Source of the DNA: Dyella terrae
GTDB taxonomy: Bacteria; Pseudomonadota; Gammaproteobacteria; Xanthomonadales; Rhodanobacteraceae
Length of the DNA stretch: 64,000 nt
Assembly (NCBI RefSeq): GCF_004322705.1
Contig: NZ_SIZZ01000001.1
Location: forward strand, 620,001-684,000
Direction: 5' to 3'
The position numbers and the translations under genes were made by a program. Position 1 is the stretch's first letter, and every line of letters begins with the position of its first letter. The notes under the pieces are model-generated. The model searched no databases. It was not told the DNA's origin and was given only the letters and a program-made list of their open reading frames with translations. Shown in pieces: positions 9,517 to 19,594 of the stretch.

Positions 9517-12165
9517 ATGGCAGAACTCGCCAAAGAAGTCATTCGCGTCAACATCGAAGACGAGATGCGTCAGAGCTACCTCGATTACGCCATGAGCGTG
9601 ATCGTGGGTCGCGCCCTCCCCGATGTGCGCGATGGCTTGAAGCCGGTGCATCGTCGCGTGTTGTTCGCGATGAATGAACTGGGCAATGCCTGGAACAAGC
9701 CATACAAGAAGTCGGCCCGCGTGGTCGGTGACGTCATCGGTAAATACCACCCGCACGGTGACGCATCGGTTTACGACGCGATCGTCCGCATGGCCCAGCC
9801 GTTCTCGCTGCGTTACATGCTGGTGGATGGCCAGGGTAACTTCGGTTCGGTCGACGGCGACAACGCCGCTGCCATGCGATACACCGAAGTGCGCATGTCG
9901 CGCCTCACGCACGAGTTGCTGGCTGACATCGACAAGGAAACCGTCGACTTCGGTCCCAACTACGACGAAAGCGAGCACGAGCCGCTGGTGCTGCCCACCC
10001 GCGTGCCCAGCCTCCTGGTGAACGGCTCGGCCGGCATTGCCGTGGGCATGGCCACCAACGTGCCGCCGCACAACCTCAACGAAGTCATCGCCGCCACCAT
10101 CGCCCTGATCGACGATCCGTCGCTCAGCATCGATGACCTGATGCAGCACATTCCGGGTCCGGATTTCCCGACCTACGGCATCATCAACGGCTCGTCGGGC
10201 ATCGTCGAGGCATACCGCACCGGTCGCGGCCGCATCCTCGTGCGCGCCAAGGCCGAGGTGGAAACCGAATCCAACGGCCGCGAAACCATCATCGTCACCG
10301 AGATCCCGTATCAGGTGAACAAGGCTCGCCTGATCGAGAAGATCGCCGAGCTGGTGAAGGAGAAGAAGCTCGAGGGCATCAGCGAACTGCGTGATGAGTC
10401 CGACAAGGACGGCATGCGCATCGTCATCGAAATCCGTCGCGATGCGATGGGCGACGTGGTGCTCAATAACTTGTTCCAGCAGACCCAGATGCAGGTGACG
10501 TTCGGCATCAACATGGTCGCGCTGCTTGACGGCCAGCCGCGTCTGCTGAACCTCAAGGAAATCCTCGAGGCCTTCATTCGCCATCGTCGCGAAGTCGTTA
10601 CCCGCCGCACCATCTTCGAACTGCGCAAGGCTCGCAATCGCGCGCATATCCTCGAAGGCCTCACGGTCGCGCTGGCGAACATCGATGAGATGATCGAGCT
10701 GATCCGCACCTCGGCCTCGCCGGCCGAAGCGCGCGAGCGCATGCTGGCCCGCAAGTGGAGCCCGGGTTCGGTGTCGGCGCTGCTTGCCGCCGCCGGTGCC
10801 GAATCGACGCGTCCGGAAGACATGGACCCGCGCGCCGGCCTCAAGGCCGACGGTTACCAGCTGTCCGAAAGCCAGGCCCAGGAAATCCTGGCGATGCGCC
10901 TGCACCGCCTCACCGGTCTGGAGCAGGAAAAGCTGTCCGACGAGTACCGCGAAATCCTTGAGGTCATTCGTGGCCTCATCGAGATTCTGGAAGATCCGGA
11001 GCGCTTGCTGGCCGTGATCCGCGAGGAGCTCGAAGCCGTGCGTACCGAGTTCGGTGATGCGCGTCGTACCGAGATCCAGCATTCGCAGGAAGACCTCAAC
11101 GTCCTCGATCTGATCGCGCCGGAAGACGTCGTGGTCACGCTGTCGCACACCGGTTACGTCAAGCGCCAGCCGGCCAGCACCTATCGTGCGCAGCGTCGTG
11201 GCGGCAAGGGTCGTTCGGCGTCGGCGCTGAAGGACGAGGATTTCGTCGAGCAGCTGTGGGTGGTCAACACTCATGACACGCTGCTGACCTTCACCAGCAC
11301 CGGTCGCGTGTACTGGATCAAGGTCTACCAGATGCCGGAAGCGGGCCCGAACGCCCGCGGCAAGCCGATGGTCAATCTGTTGCCGCTAAGCGAGGGCGAG
11401 AAGGTCCAGGCGGTGCTGCCGATTCGGGAGTACTCGGAAGATCGCTTCGTGTTCTTCGCCACCAGGCACGGCACGGTGAAGAAGACGCCGCTGACGGAGT
11501 TCGCGTTCCAGCTGCAGCGCGGCAAGATTGCCATCTCCCTGGATGAAGGCGACGCGCTCATCGGCGTCGAACTCACCGACGGTAACAGCGATGTGCTGAT
11601 GTTTGCTTCCAACGGCAAGACCGTCCGCTTCGACGAAGGTGAAGTCCGCTCCATGGGTCGCACCGCCACCGGCGTGCGTGGCATGAAGCTGGGCGAGGAG
11701 GCCGAAGTCGTGTCGCTGATCGTGGCTCGCGAAGGCGACATCCTCACGGCGACCGAGCGTGGCTACGGCAAGCGCACGGCACTCGACGAGTTCCCGAAGA
11801 AGGGTCGTGGCACCCAAGGCGTGATCGGCATCCAGTGCTCCGAGCGCAATGGCCCGCTAGTGTCGGCCGTGCAGGTCACTGAAGCCCACGAACTGATGCT
11901 GATCTCCAACCAGGGCACGCTGGTGCGTACCCGTGTTGCGGAAATCTCTCAGCTGAGCCGCAACACCCAGGGTGTCACCCTGATCAAGCTGCCGGCGGAT
12001 GAAGCGCTGGTGGGCGTGGTTCGCCTTGATGCCGAGGAAGACAGCGGTGAAGAGGGCGAGGGTGGCGAGGTCGTGTCGCCTGAGGGTTCGACGTCGGAAG
12101 CACCGGCCGCCGAGGGCGAAGGCAGCGTGGCGAGTGACGCCACGGACGCACCGTCCGAAGAATGA
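9517..12165 (+). CDS. gyrA: DNA gyrase subunit A
   Basis: GyrA is the DNA-cleaving subunit of gyrase, which introduces negative supercoils. The ATG at 9517 has AGGGAAG 7 bases upstream and gives 882 residues aligning from residue 1 with E. coli GyrA ([17 protein letters not shown]). The catalytic Tyr122 lies in AAMRYTEVR, and the DNA-wrapping domain has the GyrA box QRRGGKG. The C-terminal ~45 residues are a poorly conserved, very acidic tail rich in Glu, Ser and Gly. In the quinolone pocket the sequence is HGDASVYDA: position 83 is Ala where E. coli has Ser, while Asp87 is kept. An open extension to 9442 lacks a ribosome site and was rejected. Confidence 0.97.
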   Translation: MAELAKEVIRVNIEDEMRQSYLDYAMSVIVGRALPDVRDGLKPVHRRVLFAMNELGNAWNKPYKKSARVVGDVIGKYHPHGDASVYDAIVRMAQPFSLRYMLVDGQGNFGSVDGDNAAAMRYTEVRMSRLTHELLADIDKETVDFGPNYDESEHEPLVLPTRVPSLLVNGSAGIAVGMATNVPPHNLNEVIAATIALIDDPSLSIDDLMQHIPGPDFPTYGIINGSSGIVEAYRTGRGRILVRAKAEVETESNGRETIIVTEIPYQVNKARLIEKIAELVKEKKLEGISELRDESDKDGMRIVIEIRRDAMGDVVLNNLFQQTQMQVTFGINMVALLDGQPRLLNLKEILEAFIRHRREVVTRRTIFELRKARNRAHILEGLTVALANIDEMIELIRTSASPAEARERMLARKWSPGSVSALLAAAGAESTRPEDMDPRAGLKADGYQLSESQAQEILAMRLHRLTGLEQEKLSDEYREILEVIRGLIEILEDPERLLAVIREELEAVRTEFGDARRTEIQHSQEDLNVLDLIAPEDVVVTLSHTGYVKRQPASTYRAQRRGGKGRSASALKDEDFVEQLWVVNTHDTLLTFTSTGRVYWIKVYQMPEAGPNARGKPMVNLLPLSEGEKVQAVLPIREYSEDRFVFFATRHGTVKKTPLTEFAFQLQRGKIAISLDEGDALIGVELTDGNSDVLMFASNGKTVRFDEGEVRSMGRTATGVRGMKLGEEAEVVSLIVAREGDILTATERGYGKRTALDEFPKKGRGTQGVIGIQCSERNGPLVSAVQVTEAHELMLISNQGTLVRTRVAEISQLSRNTQGVTLIKLPADEALVGVVRLDAEEDSGEEGEGGEVVSPEGSTSEAPAAEGEGSVASDATDAPSEE

Positions 12166-12183
12166 TCGTGTTCAACGCGTGAG

Positions 12184-12213
12184 AAAAAGCCCGGCATTGC
12201 CGGGCTTTTTTTT
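12184..12213. terminator. Terminator after gyrA
   Basis: AAAAAGCCCGGC-ATT-GCCGGGCTTTTTTTT forms a 12-bp stem with A and T tracts on either side, so it can work in both directions between gyrA and the convergent peroxiredoxin gene. Confidence 0.9.
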
Positions 12214-12330
12214 GACCTCGATGATCGCGTGGCGTCACCACCACGATGACGCTCCAACGCAAGTGAAAATGGATTGAGCGCCACGCAACGATGCATGGCG
12301 GGCGACCCGCGTATCGCGTCGACGAATGGA

Positions 12331-12819
12331 TCAGGCCACGGCATCGAGCATGGATTCCGCACTCGATGCACGGAACTCGCCGGGGGCTTCGACATGCAAT
12401 TGCTCGACCACGCCGTTCACAACATACATCGCGAAACGGCGCGAACGAATGCCCATGCCATAGGCCGTGCCATCCAATTCCAGTCCAAGCGCGCTGGTGA
12501 AACTCGCGTTGCCATCGGCGAGCATCATCATGGCCGGCGGTACATGCTGGTTCTGTGCCCAGGCCTGCATCACGAAGGCATCGTTGACGGCCAGGCACAT
12601 CACATCGATGCCGCGCTTCTGGAACTCGGCGAAATGATTGACGTACCCGGGAAGGTGTTTGTTTGAGCATGTAGGGGTGAATGCGCCGGGCACGGCAAAC
12701 AGCACGACCTTGCGGCCGGCGAACAGCTCGCCCGAATGACGGGTCTCGATGGCGCCGTCGGCAATCACTTTGATTTCGACGTCGGGAAGGGACTGGCCGG
12801 TCTGAAGGCTCATGATCAC
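12331..12819 (-). CDS. Prx5-type peroxiredoxin
   Basis: This thiol peroxidase of the AhpC/TSA superfamily reduces hydrogen peroxide and alkyl hydroperoxides. The Prx5 signature VPGAFTPTCSNKHLPGY holds the peroxidatic cysteine (Cys51). The 162-residue length means no fused glutaredoxin domain, so the electron donor is a separate thioredoxin or glutaredoxin. A nearby ATG at 12813 would give MSLQTG and is an equally possible start; neither has a strong ribosome site. It stands alone, convergent with gyrA. Confidence 0.9.
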   Translation of the reverse strand: MIMSLQTGQSLPDVEIKVIADGAIETRHSGELFAGRKVVLFAVPGAFTPTCSNKHLPGYVNHFAEFQKRGIDVMCLAVNDAFVMQAWAQNQHVPPAMMMLADGNASFTSALGLELDGTAYGMGIRSRRFAMYVVNGVVEQLHVEAPGEFRASSAESMLDAVA

Positions 12820-12952
12820 AACTCTAAAAGGAAGGTAAGCGGACGGATGCTAAACCCGGAGGCCGCTTGGTGTCGCCTTGAATCGCAAGGCCCCGTACCT
12901 ATCTAGGGATCAGGCGGTGATGGCACCGCACCCTATTGACGAGGCAATCCGT

Positions 12953-13387
12953 ATGACCCTGGGACGCTATTCCTGGATCAACACTCCGCTTGGCGACGTA
13001 CGCCAGGTGTTCGACCGATTCCTGGCCGCTGACGATGCTGCCGCCCAGGCCAGCCAGTGGTCGCCGCGCGTTGACATCCGCGAGGACGACCAGCGTTTCC
13101 TGATCGTGGCCGATATTCCGGGTATCGATCCGGCGCAGATTGAGATCAGCATGGACAAGGGCGTGCTCACCATCAAGGGTGAACGCGCCGTTGTGGCGGA
13201 CGAGCAGGCTGGTCGCTTCACCCGCAAGGAGCGAGCGCACGGCCCGTTCCTGCGCCGGTTCGCGCTGCCGGACAGCGTGGATGCCGAGGGCATCAGCGCC
13301 AGCGGCAAGCATGGCGTGCTGGAGGTTGCGATTCCCAAGCGTGCGGAAAGCGCCCCGCGGCGCATTACCATCAACACCACGCATTAA
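12953..13387 (+). CDS. Hsp20/alpha-crystallin small heat shock protein
   Basis: Small heat shock proteins hold unfolding proteins in a refoldable state without ATP. The 144-residue product has a complete alpha-crystallin domain (SPRVDIREDDQRFLIVADIPG to GVLEVAIPKR) and the C-terminal IxI-type motif RRITIN used for oligomer assembly. I prefer the ATG at 12953, with GAGG about 10 bases upstream; the frame is open to 12878 but that extension is not conserved. A CbpA-like co-chaperone follows, making a small protein-folding unit. Confidence 0.9.
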   Translation: MTLGRYSWINTPLGDVRQVFDRFLAADDAAAQASQWSPRVDIREDDQRFLIVADIPGIDPAQIEISMDKGVLTIKGERAVVADEQAGRFTRKERAHGPFLRRFALPDSVDAEGISASGKHGVLEVAIPKRAESAPRRITINTTH

Positions 13388-13473
13388 GCGCCAGCGTCTG
13401 GTGTTGCGAGGCGGCCCGCCGCGGATCACGATCCGGGTGGGCCGTCGGCGTTGCATGAAAAAAGTGCCGGGGA

Positions 13474-14379
13474 GTGGCGGTGGAATTCAAAGACTATTAC
13501 GAAATACTGGGCGTGAAGCCCGAAGCGACGGAAGCCGAGATCAAGGCGGCGTACCGAAAGCTGGCCCGCAAGTACCATCCTGACAAAAACAAGGACGCGG
13601 GCGCCGAAGACAAATTCAAGGCCATCAACGAGGCCAATGAAGTCCTGCGCGATACCGAAAAGCGACGCGCCTATGACGAACTTCGCGCCGGTGGCTACCG
13701 CGGTGGCGAACAGTTCCGACCGCCTCCGGGCTGGGGACAATCACACAACTTTGACTTCGGCGAAGGCGGCGGCGATTTCAGCGACTTTTTCGAGAGCCTC
13801 TTTGGTCGCGCCGGTGGTGGCGCCCGTGGCGCGCCTCGCGCCCATCGCGGCGGAGACGTCCAGGCCCACGTCCAGATTGATCTGCAGACGGCCTTCGACG
13901 GCGGCAAGACTCGACTTGCCCTGCACGATGGCAATGGGAACGAACGCGTACTGGAGGTGAAGATCCCCGCCGGCATCCAGCCTGGCCAGGTGATTCGCCT
14001 CGCCGGGCAGGGACATCCCGGGCGCCATGGCGGACCGAATGGCGACCTGTTGCTCGAGATCGGTATCCACGACGACGCCCGTTTTCGTCTTGACGGTCGC
14101 AACGTCATCCATGTCTTGCCGATCACGCCCTGGGAGGCGGCCCTGGGGGCCAGCGTTCCCGTCCCGACCCTGGCAGGCACGGTTGACCTGCGAATTCCCG
14201 CCGGCTCGCAGTCCGGCCGCAAGTTGCGCCTGAAAGGGCGCGGCATGCCGGGCGCCCATCCGGGGGATCAGCTGGTCGAGCTGTCGATTCGAACGCCGAC
14301 GGCCGACAGCGACGCACAGAAGGCGGCCTACGACGCGCTCGCGAAGGCGTTTGACGGGTTCGATCCACGCAAACCGTAA
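13474..14379 (+). CDS. cbpA: DnaJ-class co-chaperone, CbpA-like
   Basis: A type II J-protein that recruits DnaK and binds clients. An N-terminal J domain (about residues 6-72, HPD motif at 35-37) is followed by a Gly/Phe-rich linker and two C-terminal substrate-binding domains ([19 protein letters not shown], then [20 protein letters not shown]). There is no zinc-finger domain, which separates CbpA from DnaJ. The start is GTG at 13474; a second GTG at 13480, with GGGGAG 5 bases upstream, may be the true start. It lies 86 bases after the Hsp20 gene and ends at a shared terminator. Confidence 0.88.
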   Translation: MAVEFKDYYEILGVKPEATEAEIKAAYRKLARKYHPDKNKDAGAEDKFKAINEANEVLRDTEKRRAYDELRAGGYRGGEQFRPPPGWGQSHNFDFGEGGGDFSDFFESLFGRAGGGARGAPRAHRGGDVQAHVQIDLQTAFDGGKTRLALHDGNGNERVLEVKIPAGIQPGQVIRLAGQGHPGRHGGPNGDLLLEIGIHDDARFRLDGRNVIHVLPITPWEAALGASVPVPTLAGTVDLRIPAGSQSGRKLRLKGRGMPGAHPGDQLVELSIRTPTADSDAQKAAYDALAKAFDGFDPRKP

Positions 14380-14440
14380 GGCCGGGAGGTGATAACCCTT
14401 CCCGCAGAGTGTGAAGATCGATCGTTAAGCGGCTTGCGGA

Positions 14441-14475
14441 CAAGAAAAAAGCGCCCCGGGGGCGCTTTTTTCTTG
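14441..14475. terminator. Bidirectional terminator between cbpA and the response regulator
   Basis: An inverted repeat (CAAGAAAAAAGCGCCC and its complement) with a 3-base loop has A and T tracts on its outer halves. It serves both convergent genes. Confidence 0.88.
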
Positions 14476-14494
14476 CATGCATGAAGGCGAGGGC

Positions 14495-14860
14495 TCAGGC
14501 CGGCAACAATCCCTTGAGCGTTTCCACCAGTTCCTCTTCCTTGATCGGCTTGGTCACGTAAGCTTTCGCGCCCTGGCGCAAGCCCCAGACCTTGTCGGTT
14601 TCCTGGTCCTTGGTGGTGACCAGCACGACCGGAATATGCGCCGTGGCGGCATCCTTGCTGATCGTGCGGGTGGCCTGGAAGCCGTTGAGGTTCGGCATGA
14701 CCACGTCCATCAGGATGAGGTCGGGAAGTTCCTTTCTTGCTGCTTCGACACCAGCGGCGCCATCCTCGGCAGTCAGGGCTTCGTGCCCCAGTTTCTCGAC
14801 GATGCGCTTGATGCCAAGCAACTGCGACGGCGAATCGTCGACAATCAGGATGCGTGCCAT
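14495..14860 (-). CDS. PilH-like single-domain response regulator
   Basis: A 121-residue receiver domain with no output domain, related to CheY and PilH of type IV pilus (twitching) signalling. The acidic pair Asp8-Asp9, the phosphoacceptor Asp52 (LILMDVVMP), Thr82 and Lys104 (YVTKPI) are all in place, so it should be phosphorylated. AAGGGGA lies about 10 bases before the start. No histidine kinase or pil gene is adjacent, so its partner is encoded elsewhere; the PilH assignment rests on overall sequence similarity. Confidence 0.8.
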   Translation of the reverse strand: MARILIVDDSPSQLLGIKRIVEKLGHEALTAEDGAAGVEAARKELPDLILMDVVMPNLNGFQATRTISKDAATAHIPVVLVTTKDQETDKVWGLRQGAKAYVTKPIKEEELVETLKGLLPA

Positions 14861-15001
14861 AAGGTGGAAGTCCCCTTGTAGTTTCGTGCTGGATTCTATG
14901 CCGCGGGGGCGGCGCTTCCAAGTCGGTTCAGGTTATAGCGTTTTCTCGCGCGATGTGCGCGACTTTCGTTCACAAGCCGGGCGTGGCCCGCATTTTGGTG
15001 A

Positions 15002-16003
15002 TTATTTCTCGTCGCCCAGGCGCACGACCGTTCGGCCAAAGGACTCGCCGGCCAGCATGCGCCCGAAGATGTCGGGCAACTGGTCGAGCGTGACTTCACG
15101 GGTGGCGATCCGGTCGAGATGGCGCGGCTTCCAGTCGGACGACAGGCGCTCCCAGACGCGATCACGGACGTCACGGGCCGTACCGGCCGAGGCGACGCCC
15201 AGCAGGCTGACGCCACGGATGATGAAGGGCATGACGGTGCTTTCGAAGCCGATGCCACCGGCATTGCCGCAGATGGCGACATTGCCATAGGGCACGATCA
15301 GCGGAAGCAGGCCTGCCAGAGTGGCACCGCCGACGTTGTCCAGGGCACCGGCGAAGCGCGCCGAGTCCATGGGCTTGCCGCTGAAGACAAGCTGATGGCG
15401 ATCGATGCATTCGACTGCGCCGAGGTCGCGCAGGAAATCGAAATGCGCTTGCTTGCCGCTGATTGCGTGCACGTCGTAGCCGGCGCGACTGAAGATGTCG
15501 ATCGCCAGCATGCCGACGCCGCCCGTGGCTCCTGTGACGGCCAGCGGACCCATGGAAGGCGTCTGGCGATTGTCTTCCATGCGCAACAATGCGAGGCCTG
15601 CCGTGAAGCCCGCCGTGCCGATGATCATGCTCTCGCGCAGGTTGAGACCTTTCGGCAGCGGAATGGTCCACTTCGCATCGAATCGCGCGTACTCGGCCAG
15701 GCCACCATCACGAGTCTCCGACAGACCGCTACCGGTGCACAGCACCGGGTCGCCCTCCTTGAACGAGGGATCCGTCGAAGCAGCCACGATGCCGGCGGCA
15801 TCAATACCGCCATTCAGGGGGTACTGGCGAAGGATCTTGCCTTTGCCGGTGCCGGCAAGGGCGTCTTTGTAGTTGATCGACGAGTAAGCGACCTTCACCA
15901 GGATTTCGCCGGCACTCAGTGCATCGGCAGACATCGACTCGATCTGGCCGCGATAGCCGGCGTCGTCGTTGTGGATGCGGAAGGCGCGGAAATTCGTACT
16001 CAT
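15002..16003 (-). CDS. YhdH/AcuI-type NADPH-dependent acrylyl-CoA reductase
   Basis: A medium-chain dehydrogenase/reductase of the quinone oxidoreductase group without structural zinc. The YhdH family reduces acrylyl-CoA to propionyl-CoA and so removes a toxic electrophile. Signature regions are INYKDALAGTGKGKI, GIDAAGIV, GTAGFTAGLAL, the nucleotide-binding VTGATGGVG and GNVAICGNAGG. I start it at 16003 (MSTNFRAF), with AGGACA just upstream, giving 333 residues; the frame extends 23 codons further without conservation. It may share a transcript with the LOG gene 38 bases upstream. Confidence 0.85.
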   Translation of the reverse strand: MSTNFRAFRIHNDDAGYRGQIESMSADALSAGEILVKVAYSSINYKDALAGTGKGKILRQYPLNGGIDAAGIVAASTDPSFKEGDPVLCTGSGLSETRDGGLAEYARFDAKWTIPLPKGLNLRESMIIGTAGFTAGLALLRMEDNRQTPSMGPLAVTGATGGVGMLAIDIFSRAGYDVHAISGKQAHFDFLRDLGAVECIDRHQLVFSGKPMDSARFAGALDNVGGATLAGLLPLIVPYGNVAICGNAGGIGFESTVMPFIIRGVSLLGVASAGTARDVRDRVWERLSSDWKPRHLDRIATREVTLDQLPDIFGRMLAGESFGRTVVRLGDEK

Positions 16004-16041
16004 GGAGATGTCCTGAAAGCGAAAGGCAAACGCAGGGCGAC

Positions 16042-16638
16042 TCAGGCGTCCACGACGCTGCTGTCGATCCACTTCGGTATGTACGTGCTCGTGTACGTAG
16101 ACATCCAGTCGAACAGGGCCGCCATGTCATCGCCGAACCAGATGGCATCGCGCTGTTCGGCGCGCACGAAGCTCTCCTGCACCATGTGATCCATCATCGT
16201 ACGCAGTTGGCGGTAGTAGCCGCGCGAATCGAAGAAGGCGCAGGGGTACTGGTGCAGGCCCAACTGCGCCCACGTCAGCATTTCGAACATTTCGTCCATG
16301 GTGCCAAAGCCACCGGGCAGGGCGACGAAGGCGTCCGATAGTTCGAACATGCGCGTCTTGCGCTGATGCATGGTTTCCACCACATGCATTTCCGTGAGGC
16401 CCGGATGAGCTACTTCGCGCTCCACCAGCTGGCGCGGGATCACCCCGACAACCTTGCCGCCGGCCTCGAGCACGGCATCAGCCACCGTTCCCATCAAGCC
16501 GACTTTGCCGCCGCCATAGACCAGGGTGATGCCACGTCGCGCCATTTCAGTACCGAAGGCGCGCGCTTGTTCGACGTATTCGGGATGGCGGCCGGAGCTT
16601 GAGCCGCAGTAGACGCAAAGTGCAGTGACTTGGGGCAT
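16042..16638 (-). CDS. LOG-family cytokinin riboside 5'-monophosphate phosphoribohydrolase
   Basis: The 198-residue product belongs to the LOG (lonely guy, YvdD) family, which releases the base from nucleoside 5'-monophosphates; in plants and plant-associated bacteria this activates cytokinins. The signature PGGFGTMDE and the upstream GGGKVGLMG loop are intact. The start at 16638 (MPQVTALCVYCGSS) matches the family N-terminus although no ribosome site is obvious. In non-plant bacteria the physiological substrate is often just AMP or another nucleotide. Confidence 0.88.
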   Translation of the reverse strand: MPQVTALCVYCGSSSGRHPEYVEQARAFGTEMARRGITLVYGGGKVGLMGTVADAVLEAGGKVVGVIPRQLVEREVAHPGLTEMHVVETMHQRKTRMFELSDAFVALPGGFGTMDEMFEMLTWAQLGLHQYPCAFFDSRGYYRQLRTMMDHMVQESFVRAEQRDAIWFGDDMAALFDWMSTYTSTYIPKWIDSSVVDA

Positions 16639-16799
16639 GAGAGTTTGAATGGAATGAGAGGAAGGGAGCGTTGGCGGGCAGCTGACGAAGTCGTGATGGC
16701 GCGGGCTTGGCGCCCGCAAGGTTTTGCATCGGTGTGGCCCAAAACAAAACGGTCCGCCCATGTCGCCACGAGCGGACCGCTGAGTGGATCTACAAGGGC

Positions 16800-18287
<1,488 letters not shown>

Positions 18288-18365
18288 CTAGATGGTGGGC
18301 GGGAAGGGCCATTGCAAGCCACTTCCCGTCGACCGGGGCGCGCGCGTGACGCACCCCTTCGGCCA

Positions 18366-19577
18366 TTAGATGCCGAGCAGCATGCGCTGCGGGTTCTCGA
18401 GCTGGTTCTTGATATCGACCAGGAAGAGCACCGCGTCCTTGCCGTCGATGATGCGGTGGTCGTAGCTCAACGCCAGATACATCATGGGCGCGGCGATGAC
18501 CTGGCCGTTCTCGACGATGGCGCGTTCCTTGATGGCATGCATGCCAAGGATGGCGCTCTGCGGCGGGTTCACGATCGGGGTCGACAGCAGCGAACCGAAG
18601 GTGCCGCCGTTGGTGATGGTGAAGGTGCCGCCCTGCAGATCGTCCAGGCCCAGCTTGCCGTCACGCGCCTTCTTGGCGTAATCGACGATGCCGCGCTCGA
18701 CGTCGGCGAAGGACATGTCCTGCACGCTGCGCAGGACGGGGGTCACCAGGCCCTTGTCGGTCGAGACCGCAATCGAGATGTCCTGGTAGCCGTGATAGAC
18801 GATGTCGTTGCCGTCGACCGAGGCGTTGACGACCGGGTGGCGCTTCAGCGCCTCGGCAGCCGCCTTCACGAAGAAGCTCATGAAGCCCAGCTTGACGCCA
18901 TTGGCCTTCTCGAACGACTCGCCCAGGGCCTTACGCATCTTGACCACTTCGGCCAGGTTCACTTCGTTGAACGAGGTGAGCATGGCGATGGAGTTCTTCG
19001 ACTGCATCAGGCGTTCGGCGATGCGGGCGCGGATGCGGGTCATCGGCACGCGCTCTTCCGGACGCGAGCCCGGGGTCGGCTTGACCGCCGGAGCTGCGGC
19101 AGCAGGAGCCGCGGCCGGGGCGCCACCCTTGCCGTAATTGACCAGGTCTTCCTTGGTGACGCGGCCGTCGCGACCGGTACCGGCCACCTTGGACGGGTCG
19201 ATGTTCTGCTCGGTGGCCACGCGCAGGCCGGCCGGCGAGAGGTCTTCGGTGCCCTTGCCGGCAGCCTTCGGGGCTTCGGCGGCAGCAGCCGGGGCAGCGG
19301 CCGGCGCAGCAGCGGCCGGAGCCGGTGCAGCAGCCACGGCGCCTTCCTCGATCACGGCGATGACCTGCTGGCTGGTCACGGTGTCGCCCGACTGGAACTT
19401 GATTTCCTTCAGGACGCCATCGACCGGAGCCGGCACTTCGAGCACGACCTTGTCGGTTTCGAGGTCGACCAGGTTTTCATCACGCTTGACGGCCTCGCCA
19501 GCCTTTTTGTGCCAGGTGGCGATGGTGGCGTCGGAAACCGACTCGGGCAGGACGGGGACTTTGACTTCGATGGACAT
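18366..19577 (-). CDS. sucB: Dihydrolipoyl succinyltransferase (E2o)
   Basis: E2 core of 2-oxoglutarate dehydrogenase, which transfers the succinyl group to CoA. One N-terminal lipoyl domain carries the modified Lys43 in LETDKVV. An Ala/Pro-rich linker leads to the peripheral subunit-binding domain ([21 protein letters not shown] region), a second linker, and the acyltransferase domain with the catalytic SYDHRIIDG near the C-terminus. At 403 residues it has the usual E2o size. It starts 17 bases after the sucA stop. Confidence 0.95.
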   Translation of the reverse strand: MSIEVKVPVLPESVSDATIATWHKKAGEAVKRDENLVDLETDKVVLEVPAPVDGVLKEIKFQSGDTVTSQQVIAVIEEGAVAAAPAPAAAAPAAAPAAAAEAPKAAGKGTEDLSPAGLRVATEQNIDPSKVAGTGRDGRVTKEDLVNYGKGGAPAAAPAAAAPAVKPTPGSRPEERVPMTRIRARIAERLMQSKNSIAMLTSFNEVNLAEVVKMRKALGESFEKANGVKLGFMSFFVKAAAEALKRHPVVNASVDGNDIVYHGYQDISIAVSTDKGLVTPVLRSVQDMSFADVERGIVDYAKKARDGKLGLDDLQGGTFTITNGGTFGSLLSTPIVNPPQSAILGMHAIKERAIVENGQVIAAPMMYLALSYDHRIIDGKDAVLFLVDIKNQLENPQRMLLGI

Positions 19578-19594
19578 GTGGTTTCCTTCGGACC

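Noticed and set aside
12877-12900. Heat-shock sigma-32 promoter before the Hsp20 gene (CTTGAA, then CCCCGTA)
   Set aside because: Only 8 bases separate the two parts, far less than the 13-15 needed.
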